From Salegentibacter salarius (GTDB lineage: Bacteria; Bacteroidota; Bacteroidia; Flavobacteriales; Flavobacteriaceae), in the NCBI RefSeq assembly GCF_900168265.1, contig NZ_FVZF01000015.1, positions 18,931 to 82,930 of the forward strand: 64,000 nucleotides of DNA. The letters run 5' to 3'. The position numbers and the translations under genes were made by a program. Below are positions 54,918 to 63,817 of this stretch, piece after piece (position 1 is the first letter of the stretch; each line of letters opens with the position of its first letter). The notes below the pieces were generated by a model, which saw only the letters and a list, made by a program, of their open reading frames with translations, made no database searches and was not told the origin of the DNA.

Positions 54918-55871
54918 ATGGAATATTTAGAATTTGAATTACCCATTAAAGAGTTGGAAGAGCAGTACGAAAAAGCCTGTAACATAGGTGAAGAGAGCGA
55001 TGTTGATGTTACGGCTACCTGCAGGCAAATCGAGAAGAAATTAAAGGCTACCCGAAAGGATATATATAAGAACTTAACGGCCTGGCAACGGGTTCAACTT
55101 TCCAGGCATCCTAACCGTCCCTATACTTTAGATTACATTAATGGTATTTGCGGTGATACGTTTTTAGAACTTCACGGTGATAGAAATGTAAAAGATGATA
55201 AAGCGATGATTGGTGGTCTTGGAAAAATTGAAGACCAGAGTTTTATGTTTATTGGTCAGCAAAAAGGCTATAATACTAAAACCAGACAGTATAGAAATTT
55301 TGGGATGGCAAATCCTGAAGGTTACCGCAAAGCTTTACGTTTAATGAAATCTGCAGAGAAGTTTGGTCTTCCTGTAGTGACATTTGTGGATACTCCGGGT
55401 GCATATCCGGGTCTGGAAGCTGAAGAGCGCGGCCAGGGAGAAGCTATTGCCCGAAATATTCTTGAAATGACAAGGCTAAAAGTGCCGGTAATTGTTGTTA
55501 TTATTGGTGAAGGAGCCAGTGGTGGTGCTTTGGGAATTGGTGTTGGAGATAAAGTGATGATGCTTGAAAACACCTGGTATTCGGTAATTTCTCCTGAATC
55601 TTGTTCTTCTATACTTTGGCGAAGCTGGGAGTATAAGGAACAAGCGGCAGATGCTTTAAAACTTACCGCCAAGGATATGAAAAAACAAAAGCTTATAGAT
55701 GAGATTGTAAAGGAACCAGTTGGAGGTGCTCACAGTAATAGAGAAGAGACTTTTGATACGGTTAAAAATGCAATTTTAGAAGCATATGATAAATTTAAAA
55801 ACTTATCACCAACAGATCTAGTAAATAAGAGAATGGATAAGTATTTAGATATGGGGGTTTTTAAAGGCTAA
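54918..55871 (+). CDS. accA: Acetyl-CoA carboxylase carboxyltransferase subunit alpha
   Basis: 317 residues. The N-terminal coiled helices ([17 protein letters not shown]) are as in Acc[35 protein letters not shown] and [16 protein letters not shown] are the oxyanion-hole and CoA-binding signatures. Transfers carboxyl from carboxybiotin to acetyl-CoA. Monocistronic with a strong terminator; accD is elsewhere, as is usual. Confidence 0.97.
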   Translation: MEYLEFELPIKELEEQYEKACNIGEESDVDVTATCRQIEKKLKATRKDIYKNLTAWQRVQLSRHPNRPYTLDYINGICGDTFLELHGDRNVKDDKAMIGGLGKIEDQSFMFIGQQKGYNTKTRQYRNFGMANPEGYRKALRLMKSAEKFGLPVVTFVDTPGAYPGLEAEERGQGEAIARNILEMTRLKVPVIVVIIGEGASGGALGIGVGDKVMMLENTWYSVISPESCSSILWRSWEYKEQAADALKLTAKDMKKQKLIDEIVKEPVGGAHSNREETFDTVKNAILEAYDKFKNLSPTDLVNKRMDKYLDMGVFKG

Positions 55872-55900
55872 GACCTTACATATCATAACCTAATTAATTT

Positions 55901-55926
55901 CCGAAACCCTGGTTTCGGTTTTTTTT
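55901..55926 (+). terminator. Rho-independent terminator after accA
   Basis: CCGAAACC-CT-GGTTTCGG followed by T8: compact and strong. Confidence 0.92.
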
Positions 55927-56038
55927 GCACTTATCAACACTATTATTAAGTTTTCAACAGGTGAATTGTTGATTACCGGTTAATTAAGTAACCGATCTAA
56001 TATTAAGATGCTCTTAACAAATTTTATACTTTCGTAAT

Positions 56039-57604
56039 ATGGATAAAATGACCGCCCCGCAGCAATTTTCGGCAAAAAAAAGTAATGTTATTAGCCTTGA
56101 AAAAGGTAAGCTTCCGCCACAAGCTGTTGATTTAGAAGAAGTTGTATTAGGGGCGATGATGATAGATAAAAAAGGGGTAGATGAAATAATTGATATCCTA
56201 AGCCCTGATGCTTTCTATAAAAATTCCCATAAATTAATTTTTGAAGCAATACATAAGCTCTTCGAAAATACAGAGGCGATTGACTTATTAACCGTTTCTA
56301 ACCAATTAAAGAAAGAAGGTAATTTTGAAAAGTCTGGTGGCGATTATTACCTGATTCAGTTAACCCAAAAAGTATCATCCTCTGCACATATTGAGTTTCA
56401 TGCCCGTATAATTCTTCAGAAATATATTCAGCGTAGCCTTATTAAGATTTCAAACGAAATTATTGAGGAAGCTTACGATGAATCTACCGATGTTTTTGAC
56501 CTTTTAGATAGCGCTGAAGCTAAATTGTATGAAGTAACTCAGGGGAATATTCAAAAATCTACCGAGACTGCTCAAAGTTTGGTGATCCAGGCGAAGAATA
56601 GAATTGAAGAAATCTCGAATAAAGAAGGTTTAAGTGGTGTTCCTTCAGGATTTGATAAGTTAGACCAGTTAACCTCAGGTTGGCAGCCCAGTGACCTTAT
56701 TATTGTTGCGGCGCGTCCAGGTATGGGTAAAACGGCGCTTACATTATCTATGGCCAGGAATATTTCTGTAGGCCAGAATATGCCGGTGGCATTTTTCTCT
56801 TTGGAGATGTCGGCAGTACAGCTAATTACCCGATTAATTTCTTCGGAAACCGGACTATCTTCAGAAAAACTAAGAACAGGAAACCTTGAAAAGCACGAAT
56901 GGGAGCAGCTTAACGTAAAGGTAAAAGATCTTGAAAATGCTCCTTTGTTTATAGATGATACGCCTTCACTTTCTATTTTTGACCTTAGGGCAAAAGCCAG
57001 GAGGTTGGCTTCTCAACACGGAATCAAACTTATTGTAATTGATTATTTACAGTTAATGACGGCCGGTGGAAGCCAAAAAGGTGGCGGAAACAGGGAGCAG
57101 GAAATTTCCACTATCTCCCGTAACCTTAAAGCTTTGGCTAAAGAATTAAACGTCCCGGTAATTGCACTTTCTCAGCTATCGCGTGCGGTAGAAACCAGGG
57201 GTGGCAGTAAGCGACCATTGCTTTCTGACCTTAGGGAGTCTGGAGCGATTGAGCAGGATGCCGATATCGTATCCTTTATTTATCGTCCAGAATACTATAA
57301 AATTGAAGAATGGGACGATGAAGAAAGAACACCAACCGATGGGCAGGGTGAATTTATTGTAGCCAAGCACAGGAACGGTGGACTGGAAAATATACGTCTT
57401 AAATTTATTGGTCATCTTGGTAAATTTGATAACTTAGAAGAGTTCGATTCGCCTTTTGAATATCATTCCAAAATGAATACCGGCGAGAATGAAGAGAATG
57501 AGTTTGGCTCGCCAAACCTGCCTAACCCAAGTGCGAACGAAGCTTTTGGTAGTTCAATGAATAGTGGGTTTAATAATGACGACGATGACGAAGTTCCATT
57601 CTAA
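56039..57604 (+). CDS. dnaB: Replicative DNA helicase DnaB
   Basis: 521 residues. N-terminal DnaB domain (LPPQAVDLEEVVLGAMMIDK), linker, and RecA-like helicase domain with Walker A (ARPGMGKTALTLSMA), Walker B (KLIVIDYLQLMTAGG), and the DnaB motif RESGAIEQDADIVSFIYRPE. Asp/Asn-rich C-terminal tail ending DDDDEVPF. Unwinds DNA ahead of the fork. A near-consensus -7 element (TACTTTCG, 56027-56034) lies five bases before the ATG, so the mRNA may be nearly leaderless. A very strong terminator lies 46 bp downstream. Confidence 0.97.
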   Translation: MDKMTAPQQFSAKKSNVISLEKGKLPPQAVDLEEVVLGAMMIDKKGVDEIIDILSPDAFYKNSHKLIFEAIHKLFENTEAIDLLTVSNQLKKEGNFEKSGGDYYLIQLTQKVSSSAHIEFHARIILQKYIQRSLIKISNEIIEEAYDESTDVFDLLDSAEAKLYEVTQGNIQKSTETAQSLVIQAKNRIEEISNKEGLSGVPSGFDKLDQLTSGWQPSDLIIVAARPGMGKTALTLSMARNISVGQNMPVAFFSLEMSAVQLITRLISSETGLSSEKLRTGNLEKHEWEQLNVKVKDLENAPLFIDDTPSLSIFDLRAKARRLASQHGIKLIVIDYLQLMTAGGSQKGGGNREQEISTISRNLKALAKELNVPVIALSQLSRAVETRGGSKRPLLSDLRESGAIEQDADIVSFIYRPEYYKIEEWDDEERTPTDGQGEFIVAKHRNGGLENIRLKFIGHLGKFDNLEEFDSPFEYHSKMNTGENEENEFGSPNLPNPSANEAFGSSMNSGFNNDDDDEVPF

Positions 57605-58934
57605 AAATTCTGAAAAAATAAGTAAGACTAAGTTTAATGATATTGTTTTAAAAGACCAGAAAAGCGGGAAATTTACCGTTTTTCTGGTCTTTTTTGTTTT
57701 CCTGGCTTTAAATTCTTTTAGGGTTTCAGCATCACAATTGCTTATTCCTATGGATGGAGACTCTCAAAAGAATCATTTAAAAGCCTACGGAATAACCTAT
57801 TTTGCTTTACAAGAAGAGTTAGAAGTTAGGTGGTTGCTGAATTATCGCGGTGGTTCCTTTTTAATTTCAGACACAGAAGAATTACGTAAAGAATGCCAAA
57901 TACGTGGAGTTTCTTTTGAAATAATAAGTGATGATAAAACCCAGTCGATTTTAGAAGAAATCAGTAGTCCTTCACAGAATATGGAGACTGTGGTACTAGA
58001 GAAAGCCCCAAAAATTGCGGTGTATTCTCCACAGGGAAATAAACCCTGGGACGATGCGGTGACTATGGCACTTACTTATGCCGAAATTCCTTATGAAACC
58101 ATCTATGATGAAGCCGTATTAAATGATGCGCTCATTTTATATGATTGGTTACACCTACACCACGAAGATTTCACCGGCCAGTACGGGAAATTCTATAGAA
58201 CATTTAGAACTACGCCCTGGTATATTCAGGAAAAAGAAGAAGCTGAAGCCTTAGCACAGAAGTTAGGATATAATAAGGTTTCCGAAGAAAAACGGGATGT
58301 TGCTTTAAAAATTAGAGATTATGTTGTTGGCGGCGGCTTTATGTTTGCAATGTGCAGCGCTACCGATAGTTTTGATGTTGCCCTCGCTGCAAAAGGAGTA
58401 GATATTGCCGAAACTATGTTTGATGGTGATCCCAGTGAACCCGGTTATCAATCTAAAATAGATTTTAGTAATACTTTCGCGTTTACCGATTTTACCCTGG
58501 AACGAAGCCCAATGGTTTACGAGTTTTCTTCTATAGATATGACTGCTAAAAGAAATATTCCGAAGGAAACTGATTATTTTACCCTAATGGATTTTTCAGC
58601 AAAATGGGATGTGGTACCAACTATGTTAACTCAGAACCACACTCGATTGGTTAAAGGATTTATGGGCCAAACAACAGCCTATAATCCAGATAATATTAAA
58701 GCCAATGTTTTGGTGATGGGAGAAAGTAAATTAAATGGCGAAGCTCGTTATATTCACGGAATAAAAGGAAAAGGATTTTTTACTTTTTACGGAGGCCACG
58801 ATCCTGAAGATTATCAGCATAGGGTAGGGGATCCAAAGACCGAACTTGATTTACACCCAACTTCACCGGGCTATAGACTAATTTTAAATAATGTACTTTT
58901 TCCAGCAGCAAAGAAAAAACCACAGAAGACCTAA
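57585..58934 (+). CDS. Secreted protein often annotated 'asparagine synthetase B', start uncertain
   Basis: About 449 residues from the ATG at 57585. The mature part (LLIPMDGDSQKNHLKAYGIT onward) is a conserved Bacteroidota protein habitually named asparagine synthetase B, but none of the AsnB hallmarks (N-terminal Cys, SGGxDS) is present. Visible motifs: YDWLHLHHEDFTGQYGKFY, GGGFMFAMCSATDSFD, HDPEDYQHRVGDP. A hydrophobic signal segment (FTVFLVFFVFLALNSF) precedes ASQLL. Its only in-frame ATGs lie in the end of dnaB, and the dnaB terminator is encoded inside the leader. The start is therefore doubtful. It likely works in the periplasm; the true activity is unknown. Confidence 0.75.
   Translation: MTKFHSKNSEKISKTKFNDIVLKDQKSGKFTVFLVFFVFLALNSFRVSASQLLIPMDGDSQKNHLKAYGITYFALQEELEVRWLLNYRGGSFLISDTEELRKECQIRGVSFEIISDDKTQSILEEISSPSQNMETVVLEKAPKIAVYSPQGNKPWDDAVTMALTYAEIPYETIYDEAVLNDALILYDWLHLHHEDFTGQYGKFYRTFRTTPWYIQEKEEAEALAQKLGYNKVSEEKRDVALKIRDYVVGGGFMFAMCSATDSFDVALAAKGVDIAETMFDGDPSEPGYQSKIDFSNTFAFTDFTLERSPMVYEFSSIDMTAKRNIPKETDYFTLMDFSAKWDVVPTMLTQNHTRLVKGFMGQTTAYNPDNIKANVLVMGESKLNGEARYIHGIKGKGFFTFYGGHDPEDYQHRVGDPKTELDLHPTSPGYRLILNNVLFPAAKKKPQKT
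57650..57695 (+). terminator. Strong terminator after dnaB, inside the next reading frame
   Basis: AAAAGACCAGAAAA pairs perfectly with TTTTCTGGTCTTTT, with an inner CGG/CCG extension and T run. The following gene's signal peptide is encoded by the right arm and T tract. Confidence 0.92.
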
Positions 58935-58935
58935 G

Positions 58936-59115
58936 ATGAAACTAAGTCTTTTGTTGAAAATTCTAAGTATCGTCAATTTGATTTTAGTGGTATTTCTCAT
59001 ATTATATTTGACTAGTGTAATTAGATTGCCTTCTTCGGTATATGGACTATTATTAATTTCAGTCGGAATTTTAACTGCAACAGGAATTTATCTAAAAGAA
59101 AATAACAAGAAGTAA
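58936..59115 (+). CDS. Small two-helix membrane protein
   Basis: 59 residues from the ATG at 58936, one base after the previous stop. Two hydrophobic segments (ILSIVNLILVVFLILYLTSV and VYGLLLISVGILTATGIYL) are joined by a short loop, and a basic tail follows. I do not recognise the family. It is between the secreted protein gene and yjbQ (2-bp gap), clearly in one transcript. Confidence 0.65.
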   Translation: MKLSLLLKILSIVNLILVVFLILYLTSVIRLPSSVYGLLLISVGILTATGIYLKENNKK

Positions 59116-59117
59116 CT

Positions 59118-59540
59118 ATGAAATTTTTTCAGAAGGAAATAAAATTAAAAGCGAGGTCTAGAGGATTTCATTTGGTAACCGAAGAAGTGGAAAGTCAACT
59201 GGAGGAATTAAAAGAAATCAAGTCAGGAATATTAAATGTGTTTATAAAACATACATCAGCAGGAATAACTATTAACGAAAACGCCGATCCTACTGTGCGT
59301 GAAGATTTCGAAAGTCATTTTAATGAAATGGTTCCGGAAAAAATGCCGTATTATAAACACACTTTAGAAGGTCCAGATGATATGCCGGCACATATTAAGG
59401 CTTCCTTGTTGGGTAGTTCACTTCAGATCCCTGTAACCAATGGAAAATTAAATATGGGAACCTGGCAGGGAATTTATTTGGCAGAGCATAGAAATAATGG
59501 AGGTTCTCGAAAATTGGTTTTAAACCTTTACGGGGTTTAA
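59118..59540 (+). CDS. yjbQ: YjbQ/UPF0047 family protein
   Basis: 140 residues, the family's normal length. Signatures: FIKHTSAGITINENADPTV with the conserved His and Asn, HFNEMVPE, DDMPAHIKASLLGSSLQIP, and LGTWQGIYLAEHR-like GTWQGIYLAEHRNNGG near the end. Family members have weak thiamine-phosphate synthase activity and a conserved metal site; the physiological role is unsettled. Last gene of the run; bidirectional terminator at 59705. Confidence 0.93.
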   Translation: MKFFQKEIKLKARSRGFHLVTEEVESQLEELKEIKSGILNVFIKHTSAGITINENADPTVREDFESHFNEMVPEKMPYYKHTLEGPDDMPAHIKASLLGSSLQIPVTNGKLNMGTWQGIYLAEHRNNGGSRKLVLNLYGV

Positions 59541-59704
59541 GTTTATTACGGTTGCAGGGAACTGTGTAGGGAATAAAGAAGCCACGAATTCACTAATAAG
59601 TTCTATAAGAATATTTGTGTATTAGTGGCAAAAAAATTGAAGGTCATTTTTTAAGAAACTTTGAAAGTATTCGATAATTCAATATCCTAAGAAAATAAAA
59701 GCAT

Positions 59705-59738
59705 AAAAAAATCCAGTTCAATAAAGAACCGGATTTTT
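59705..59738. terminator. Bidirectional terminator between yjbQ and rplT
   Basis: AAAAATCC-a-GTTC / GAAC-c-GGATTTTT with a 6-nt loop, located between convergent genes. The preceding 160 bp after yjbQ shows nothing I can name. Confidence 0.85.
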
Positions 59739-59765
59739 AAATAAGAGAGTATAACTAATTTGTAA

Positions 59766-60110
59766 TTACTTTACTTTATCTACAATTGCTTTAAAAGCTT
59801 CTGGATGGTTCATTGCCAAATCGGCAAGTACCTTACGGTTTAAACCTATTCCACCAGCTTTGGCAGCTCCCATAAATTGAGAATAAGACATACCGTGTTC
59901 ACGGGCTGCAGCGTTAATACGCATAATCCATAGTGAACGGAAATTACGCTTCTTTACTTTACGGTCTCTGTATGAGTAAAGCATAGCTTTCTCAACCGCA
60001 TTTTTTGCTACTGTCCAAACGTTTTTACGACGTCCGAAGTAACCTTTTGCTTGCTTAAGAACCTTTTTTCTTCTGGCTCTTTTTGCAACTGAATTTACTG
60101 ATCTTGGCAT
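59766..60110 (-). CDS. rplT: 50S ribosomal protein L20
   Basis: 114 residues, highly basic: [60 protein letters not shown]. It binds 23S rRNA early in assembly and autoregulates the IF3-L35-L20 operon in other bacteria. Separated from rpmI by an unusual 135-bp gap carrying repeats. Confidence 0.98.
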   Translation of the reverse strand: MPRSVNSVAKRARRKKVLKQAKGYFGRRKNVWTVAKNAVEKAMLYSYRDRKVKKRNFRSLWIMRINAAAREHGMSYSQFMGAAKAGGIGLNRKVLADLAMNHPEAFKAIVDKVK

Positions 60111-60130
60111 ATTTTTATGTGTTTTGTAGC

Positions 60131-60198
60131 AGGCGGTCGATAATCGACACTTTTAACTTAAACTTCAAACCGTCACACTAAGCGCAGTCGAAGTGTTG
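60131..60198. repeat. Two palindromic repeats in the rpmI-rplT gap
   Basis: GGTCGATAATCGACAC (60136-60150) shares its core with family 2. CGTCACACTAAGCGCAGTCG then AAGTGTTG (60171-60198) is an imperfect palindrome of the CACTTCGACTGCGCT type, which I recall as common in Bacteroidota genomes. Confidence 0.65.
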
Positions 60199-60245
60199 CC
60201 CAACTCCAGGGTTTTTAAATTAATTAAACCGTTAAGAGCTTATTG

Positions 60246-60443
60246 TTACTTTAAACGCAACATAAGTTTAACATTGTCCTTATCTGCATCGTGTACTAAT
60301 GTACTATGCGTTAAGGCTAGCTTACGTTTTTTAGACTTCTTTGTTAAGATGTGGCTTTTAAACGCGTGCTTTCTTTTTATTTTCCCAGTACCGGTAAGCT
60401 TAAAACGCTTTTTAGCACTAGATTTTGTCTTCATTTTAGGCAT
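60246..60443 (-). CDS. rpmI: 50S ribosomal protein L35
   Basis: 65 residues: [40 protein letters not shown]. Normal length and charge for L35. It follows infC by 37 bp in the thrS-infC-rpmI-rplT operon. Confidence 0.98.
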   Translation of the reverse strand: MPKMKTKSSAKKRFKLTGTGKIKRKHAFKSHILTKKSKKRKLALTHSTLVHDADKDNVKLMLRLK

Positions 60444-60480
60444 GTTATCCTCTTTTTTATATTATAACTCTCTTATTATA

Positions 60481-61038
60481 CTATTTTGCTTTTCTGGGAG
60501 ATAAAAACATAGTCATACGTTTTCCTTCCAGCTTTGGCATTTGTTCTACTTTTCCAAGTTCTTCAAGATCTTGCGCTAATCTTAGCAGTAGAATTTCACC
60601 TTTATCTTTAAAAACGATAGAACGTCCTTTAAAAAATACAAAAGCTTTTAATTTAGCTCCGTCTTTTAAAAATTTCTCTGCGTTACGTTTTTTAAATTCG
60701 TAATCGTGATCATCTGTATTAGGACCAAAACGTATTTCTTTTACCACAACTTTGCTCGCTTTGGCTTTCATAGCCTTCTCGCGCTTCTTTTGTTCGTAAA
60801 GAAACTTTTTATAATCCATAGCTTTCACCACTGGTGGTTTAGCATCTGGAGATATTTCTACCAAATCCAGGCCTAATTCTTCGGCTATAGATAATGCTTG
60901 TTTAGTTGGGTAAACGCCCATTTCTACATTATCACCTACAAGACGAACTTCTTCTGCCCTGATTTTTTGGTTAATCCGGTGTTGATCCTCTTTGACTGCT
61001 CTAAGCGGTCTCTTCGATTTTTTTCTACGTATTGCTAT
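60481..61038 (-). CDS. infC: Translation initiation factor IF-3, apparent AUA start
   Basis: 185 residues if begun at ATA 61038. The first in-frame ATG (60921) would remove the conserved N-terminal segment [20 protein letters not shown] and GDNVEMGVY. Upstream codons read ATA-GCA-ATA-CGT-AGA, i.e. (M)[10 protein letters not shown], which matches normal IF-3 N-termini, and no ATG, GTG or TTG occurs in that frame near there. IF-3 starts on a rare AUU in many bacteria and thereby autoregulates; AUA would be the equivalent. The domain body ([52 protein letters not shown]) is typical. It is 17 bp after thrS. Confidence 0.93.
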   Translation of the reverse strand: MAIRRKKSKRPLRAVKEDQHRINQKIRAEEVRLVGDNVEMGVYPTKQALSIAEELGLDLVEISPDAKPPVVKAMDYKKFLYEQKKREKAMKAKASKVVVKEIRFGPNTDDHDYEFKKRNAEKFLKDGAKLKAFVFFKGRSIVFKDKGEILLLRLAQDLEELGKVEQMPKLEGKRMTMFLSPRKAK

Positions 61039-61055
61039 GGCTGATCTATTTTTGG

Positions 61056-63002
61056 TTAAACTTCAAACGTCTTCAACGTTTTTTTAATTTCCTTATTTAT
61101 AATTTCGGCAAAGTCTTCTACTGGCATAGTGCCTATATCGCCTTCCCCTCTCTTTCGTACAGAAACCGTACCATCTTGTTCTTCCTGTTCCCCTATAATC
61201 AACATATATGGGAATTTGTTCATTTCGGCTTCCCTTATTTTCTTCCCAATGGTTTCATTTCGGTTATCCGCCAAAGCGCGAATTTCGTTATTTTCCAGCA
61301 AAGTTAAAACTTTTTGGGCGTATTTTTCATATTTCTCACTGATTGAGAGCACCATAGCCTGCTCGGGCATCAACCATAATGGAAAGTTACCGGCTGTATG
61401 TTCCAATAATATAGCGATAAAACGTTCCATACTACCAAATGGCGCACGGTGAATCATTACCGGACGGTGTGTCTCATTGTCACTTCCTTTATAGCTAAGT
61501 TCAAATCTTTCTGGCAGGTTGTAGTCTACCTGAATGGTGCCAAGTTGCCAGCTTCTGCCAAGTGCATCTTTCACCATAAAGTCTAACTTAGGACCGTAGA
61601 ATGCGGCTTCACCGGTTTCAACAACATAATTAAGACCCTTTTCTTTAGCTGCATTAATTATGGCAGTTTCGGCTTTTTCCCAAACATCGTCAGATCCTAT
61701 ATACTTTTCTTTATTCTCCGGATCTCTTAAGGAAACCTGTGCGGTAAAGTTTTCAAAACCTAATGAATCGAATACATATAAGGTAAGGTCTATTACTTTT
61801 TTGAATTCTTCATCTAATTGATCTGGAGTACAAAAAATATGAGCATCATCCTGCGTAAAACCTCTTACTCTGGTCAATCCGTGTAATTCCCCGCTTTGTT
61901 CGTAGCGATAAACGGTGCCAAATTCAGCAAAACGTTTTGGAAGATCACGGTAACTCCAGGAGCTAGCGTTATAAATCTCGCAGTGATGAGGGCAGTTCAT
62001 AGGTTTTAATAAAAATTCCTCACCCTCGTGAGGTGTATGAATTGGCTGAAAGCTATCTTCGCCGTATTTAGCATAATGGCCTGAAGTTACATAAAGTTCT
62101 TTTTGACCAATATGCGGACTTACCACCATCTCGTAACCTGCTTTTTTCTGTGCCTTTTTTAAGAAATCTTCCAGTCGTTCTCTTAAAGCAGCTCCTTTTG
62201 GTAGCCATAATGGAAGTCCCTGTCCAACTTTTTGAGAAAAAGTAAATAACTCAAGTTCTTTCCCAAGCTTACGGTGATCCCTTTTCTTAGCTTCTTCAAG
62301 CAGTTCTAAATATTCTTTTAATTCTTTTTGCTTCGGAAATGAAATTCCATAAACACGAGTCAACTGCGGATTGTTTTCATCGCCGCGCCAGTAAGCTCCG
62401 GCAACACTCATTAACTTTACCGCTTTAATAAAGCCGGTATTTGGAATATGACCTCCTCGGCAAAGATCTGTAAAGTTGTCGTGATCGCAGAAAGTGATCT
62501 CGCCATCTTCCAGGTTTTCTATTAATTCAACTTTAAATTGATTATTTTGTTCCTTATAATAGGAGAGGGCATCAGCTTTAGAAACTTCACGAAGTTTGAA
62601 ATCATGTTTTTCGCGAGCAATTTGAAGCATTCGTTCTTCGATCTTCTTAAAATCGTTTTCAGAAATCTTGTGCTCACCAAAATCTACATCATAATAGAAT
62701 CCATTTTCAATGGCCGGTCCAATGGTTAATTTAGAACCTGGATACATTTCTTCTATCGCCTGGGCCATCACGTGAGAGGTAGAATGCCAAAAGGCTTTTT
62801 TACCTTCATCGTCTTTCCAGGTAAATAAGGTTAAACTGCCATCTGTTGTTAACGGCGTAGAAACTTCTACAATATTATTGTTGAATTTTGCTGAAATTAC
62901 GTTTCGGGCCAGTCCAGAGCTAATGCTGTTAGCAACATCCATTGGAGTGGTACCTTTTTCAAATTCTTTTATACTGCCATCGGGCAAGCTTACCTTAATC
63001 AT
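61056..63002 (-). CDS. thrS: Threonyl-tRNA synthetase
   Basis: 648 residues: TGS domain (1-60), second editing domain with [17 protein letters not shown], class II core with motif 2 ([24 protein letters not shown] [20 protein letters not shown]), zinc ligands in [12 protein letters not shown] and [13 protein letters not shown], and the anticodon-binding domain (~545-645). Charges tRNA-Thr and edits Ser. First gene of the operon with infC, rpmI and rplT. Confidence 0.98.
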   Translation of the reverse strand: MIKVSLPDGSIKEFEKGTTPMDVANSISSGLARNVISAKFNNNIVEVSTPLTTDGSLTLFTWKDDEGKKAFWHSTSHVMAQAIEEMYPGSKLTIGPAIENGFYYDVDFGEHKISENDFKKIEERMLQIAREKHDFKLREVSKADALSYYKEQNNQFKVELIENLEDGEITFCDHDNFTDLCRGGHIPNTGFIKAVKLMSVAGAYWRGDENNPQLTRVYGISFPKQKELKEYLELLEEAKKRDHRKLGKELELFTFSQKVGQGLPLWLPKGAALRERLEDFLKKAQKKAGYEMVVSPHIGQKELYVTSGHYAKYGEDSFQPIHTPHEGEEFLLKPMNCPHHCEIYNASSWSYRDLPKRFAEFGTVYRYEQSGELHGLTRVRGFTQDDAHIFCTPDQLDEEFKKVIDLTLYVFDSLGFENFTAQVSLRDPENKEKYIGSDDVWEKAETAIINAAKEKGLNYVVETGEAAFYGPKLDFMVKDALGRSWQLGTIQVDYNLPERFELSYKGSDNETHRPVMIHRAPFGSMERFIAILLEHTAGNFPLWLMPEQAMVLSISEKYEKYAQKVLTLLENNEIRALADNRNETIGKKIREAEMNKFPYMLIIGEQEEQDGTVSVRKRGEGDIGTMPVEDFAEIINKEIKKTLKTFEV

Positions 63003-63024
63003 GTATATGTAGTTTTAATGAGCG

Positions 63025-63055
63025 CAAAGATAATAGGTTGATTTTGCCTGCGCAA
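63025..63055 (-). promoter_or_regulatory. Promoter of the thrS operon
   Basis: Minus strand: TTG (63053-63055), 20 nt, TATCTTTG (63025-63032), 22 bp before the ATG. No T-box-like leader fits in this short distance, so regulation by tRNA-Thr antitermination is excluded. Confidence 0.75.
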
Positions 63056-63240
63056 TATACTTATATATAAAGGAGAATATTTATTGCTGAAATATTAAAA
63101 AGGAGTACTTTTTCTTTATGCTGAAACATTCACTTTTGTCTCGCCAATATTTCTTTAAAATTTTTTATCTTACAAGTTCCTTTTTTAGAGAGAGTTATAG
63201 TTTAGTTTTAAGTTTTCTTTAAAAAAAAGTTATTTGCGGC

Positions 63241-63270
63241 TTGCGGGGGAAGAAAACAGCAGTATATTTG
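63241..63270 (+). promoter_or_regulatory. rRNA promoter P1
   Basis: TTG, 19 nt, TATATTTG, then CACCCGC. It is about 550 nt before the 16S gene. The preceding region 63060-63240 is AT-rich with long T and A runs (an UP-like stretch of A8 lies just upstream) and shows no gene. Confidence 0.8.
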
Positions 63271-63309
63271 CACCCGCTTTGAGACACAACGAGGGTTGGG
63301 GAGTAAAGT

Positions 63310-63322
63310 GGGAAGTTCATTG
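63310..63322 (+). repeat. GGGAAGTTCATTG, first leader copy
   Basis: This 13-mer, preceded by GAGTAAAG, recurs at 63681-63693, preceded by CGAGTAAGATC, just before the 16S gene. It probably marks a duplicated leader module including a boxA-like signal. Confidence 0.6.
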
Positions 63323-63395
63323 CATATTGGGATACGGTGATTTTTTAAGGAAATAAAGCTTTAAAAAAATAAAAGTAAAAAAATTTATTTTTTAC

Positions 63396-63425
63396 TTGCC
63401 AGAATCAAAAGAGGGTGTATATTTG
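63396..63425 (+). promoter_or_regulatory. rRNA promoter P2
   Basis: TTG, 19 nt, TATATTTG, then CAGCCGC. Confidence 0.8.
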
Positions 63426-63532
63426 CAGCCGCAAAAACAGCGAAGGTTTTTAATTAAAACGCCAGTTGTTTTGAAGTTCTTTTGAGAATGGAAAGCTTTA
63501 AAAAAAAAGTCAAAAATTTTTCTAAAAAAGAT

Positions 63533-63564
63533 TTGGCGGATAAAGAAAAAGCATTGTATATTTG
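63533..63564 (+). promoter_or_regulatory. rRNA promoter P3
   Basis: TTG, 21 nt, TATATTTG, then CAGCCGC; the downstream bases equal P2 (TGCAGCCGC). The 16S gene begins about 250 nt later. Confidence 0.8.
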
Positions 63565-63684
63565 CAGCCGCTTACAGCGCAAACAAGTTCCCAGAAATAT
63601 TGAAAAGAAATCCCGGGTGGGTAAGAGAATAGAGAGGTTCGAGTCCTTTAATTTCGACAAGAATATCCCGAGTAAGATCGGGGA

Positions 63685-63693
63685 AGTTCATTG
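63685..63693 (+). promoter_or_regulatory. boxA-like antitermination signal
   Basis: GTTCATTGA in the leader resembles the boxA core (TGCTCTTTAA in E. coli; GTTCTTTGA-like in Bacteroidota). NusB, which binds boxA, is encoded at 15.5 kb. Confidence 0.45.
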
Positions 63694-63817
63694 ATTTATT
63701 GAATTGACAGCGCGTACATTTTTCGAGAGAGAAATGATACAAATAATTTAGAATTAAGACTAGATAAGTCATCTTTGAGTACAGACAATTGATTGTTGTA
63801 ATTATATTTAAGAAACA

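Noticed and set aside
57564..57700. Frameshift or pseudogene at the start of the secreted 'asparagine synthetase B' gene
   Set aside because: The frame is open throughout and the mature protein is intact, so I treat it as a start-codon problem, not as a pseudogene. A sequencing error cannot be excluded.
60193..60504. A 103-residue hydrophobic frame opposite rpmI
   Set aside because: It lies across rpmI in reverse and across repeats; its hydrophobicity is the complement of Lys codons.
63003..63060. T-box riboswitch before thrS
   Set aside because: The promoter at 63025-63055 leaves only about 20 nt of leader, too short for a T-box.
63482..63694. A 70-residue frame in the rRNA leader (and an opposite one at 63572-63892)
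   Set aside because: They cover rRNA promoter P3, the leader and part of the 16S gene. Codon content is not gene-like, and the sequence is explained by the rRNA operon.
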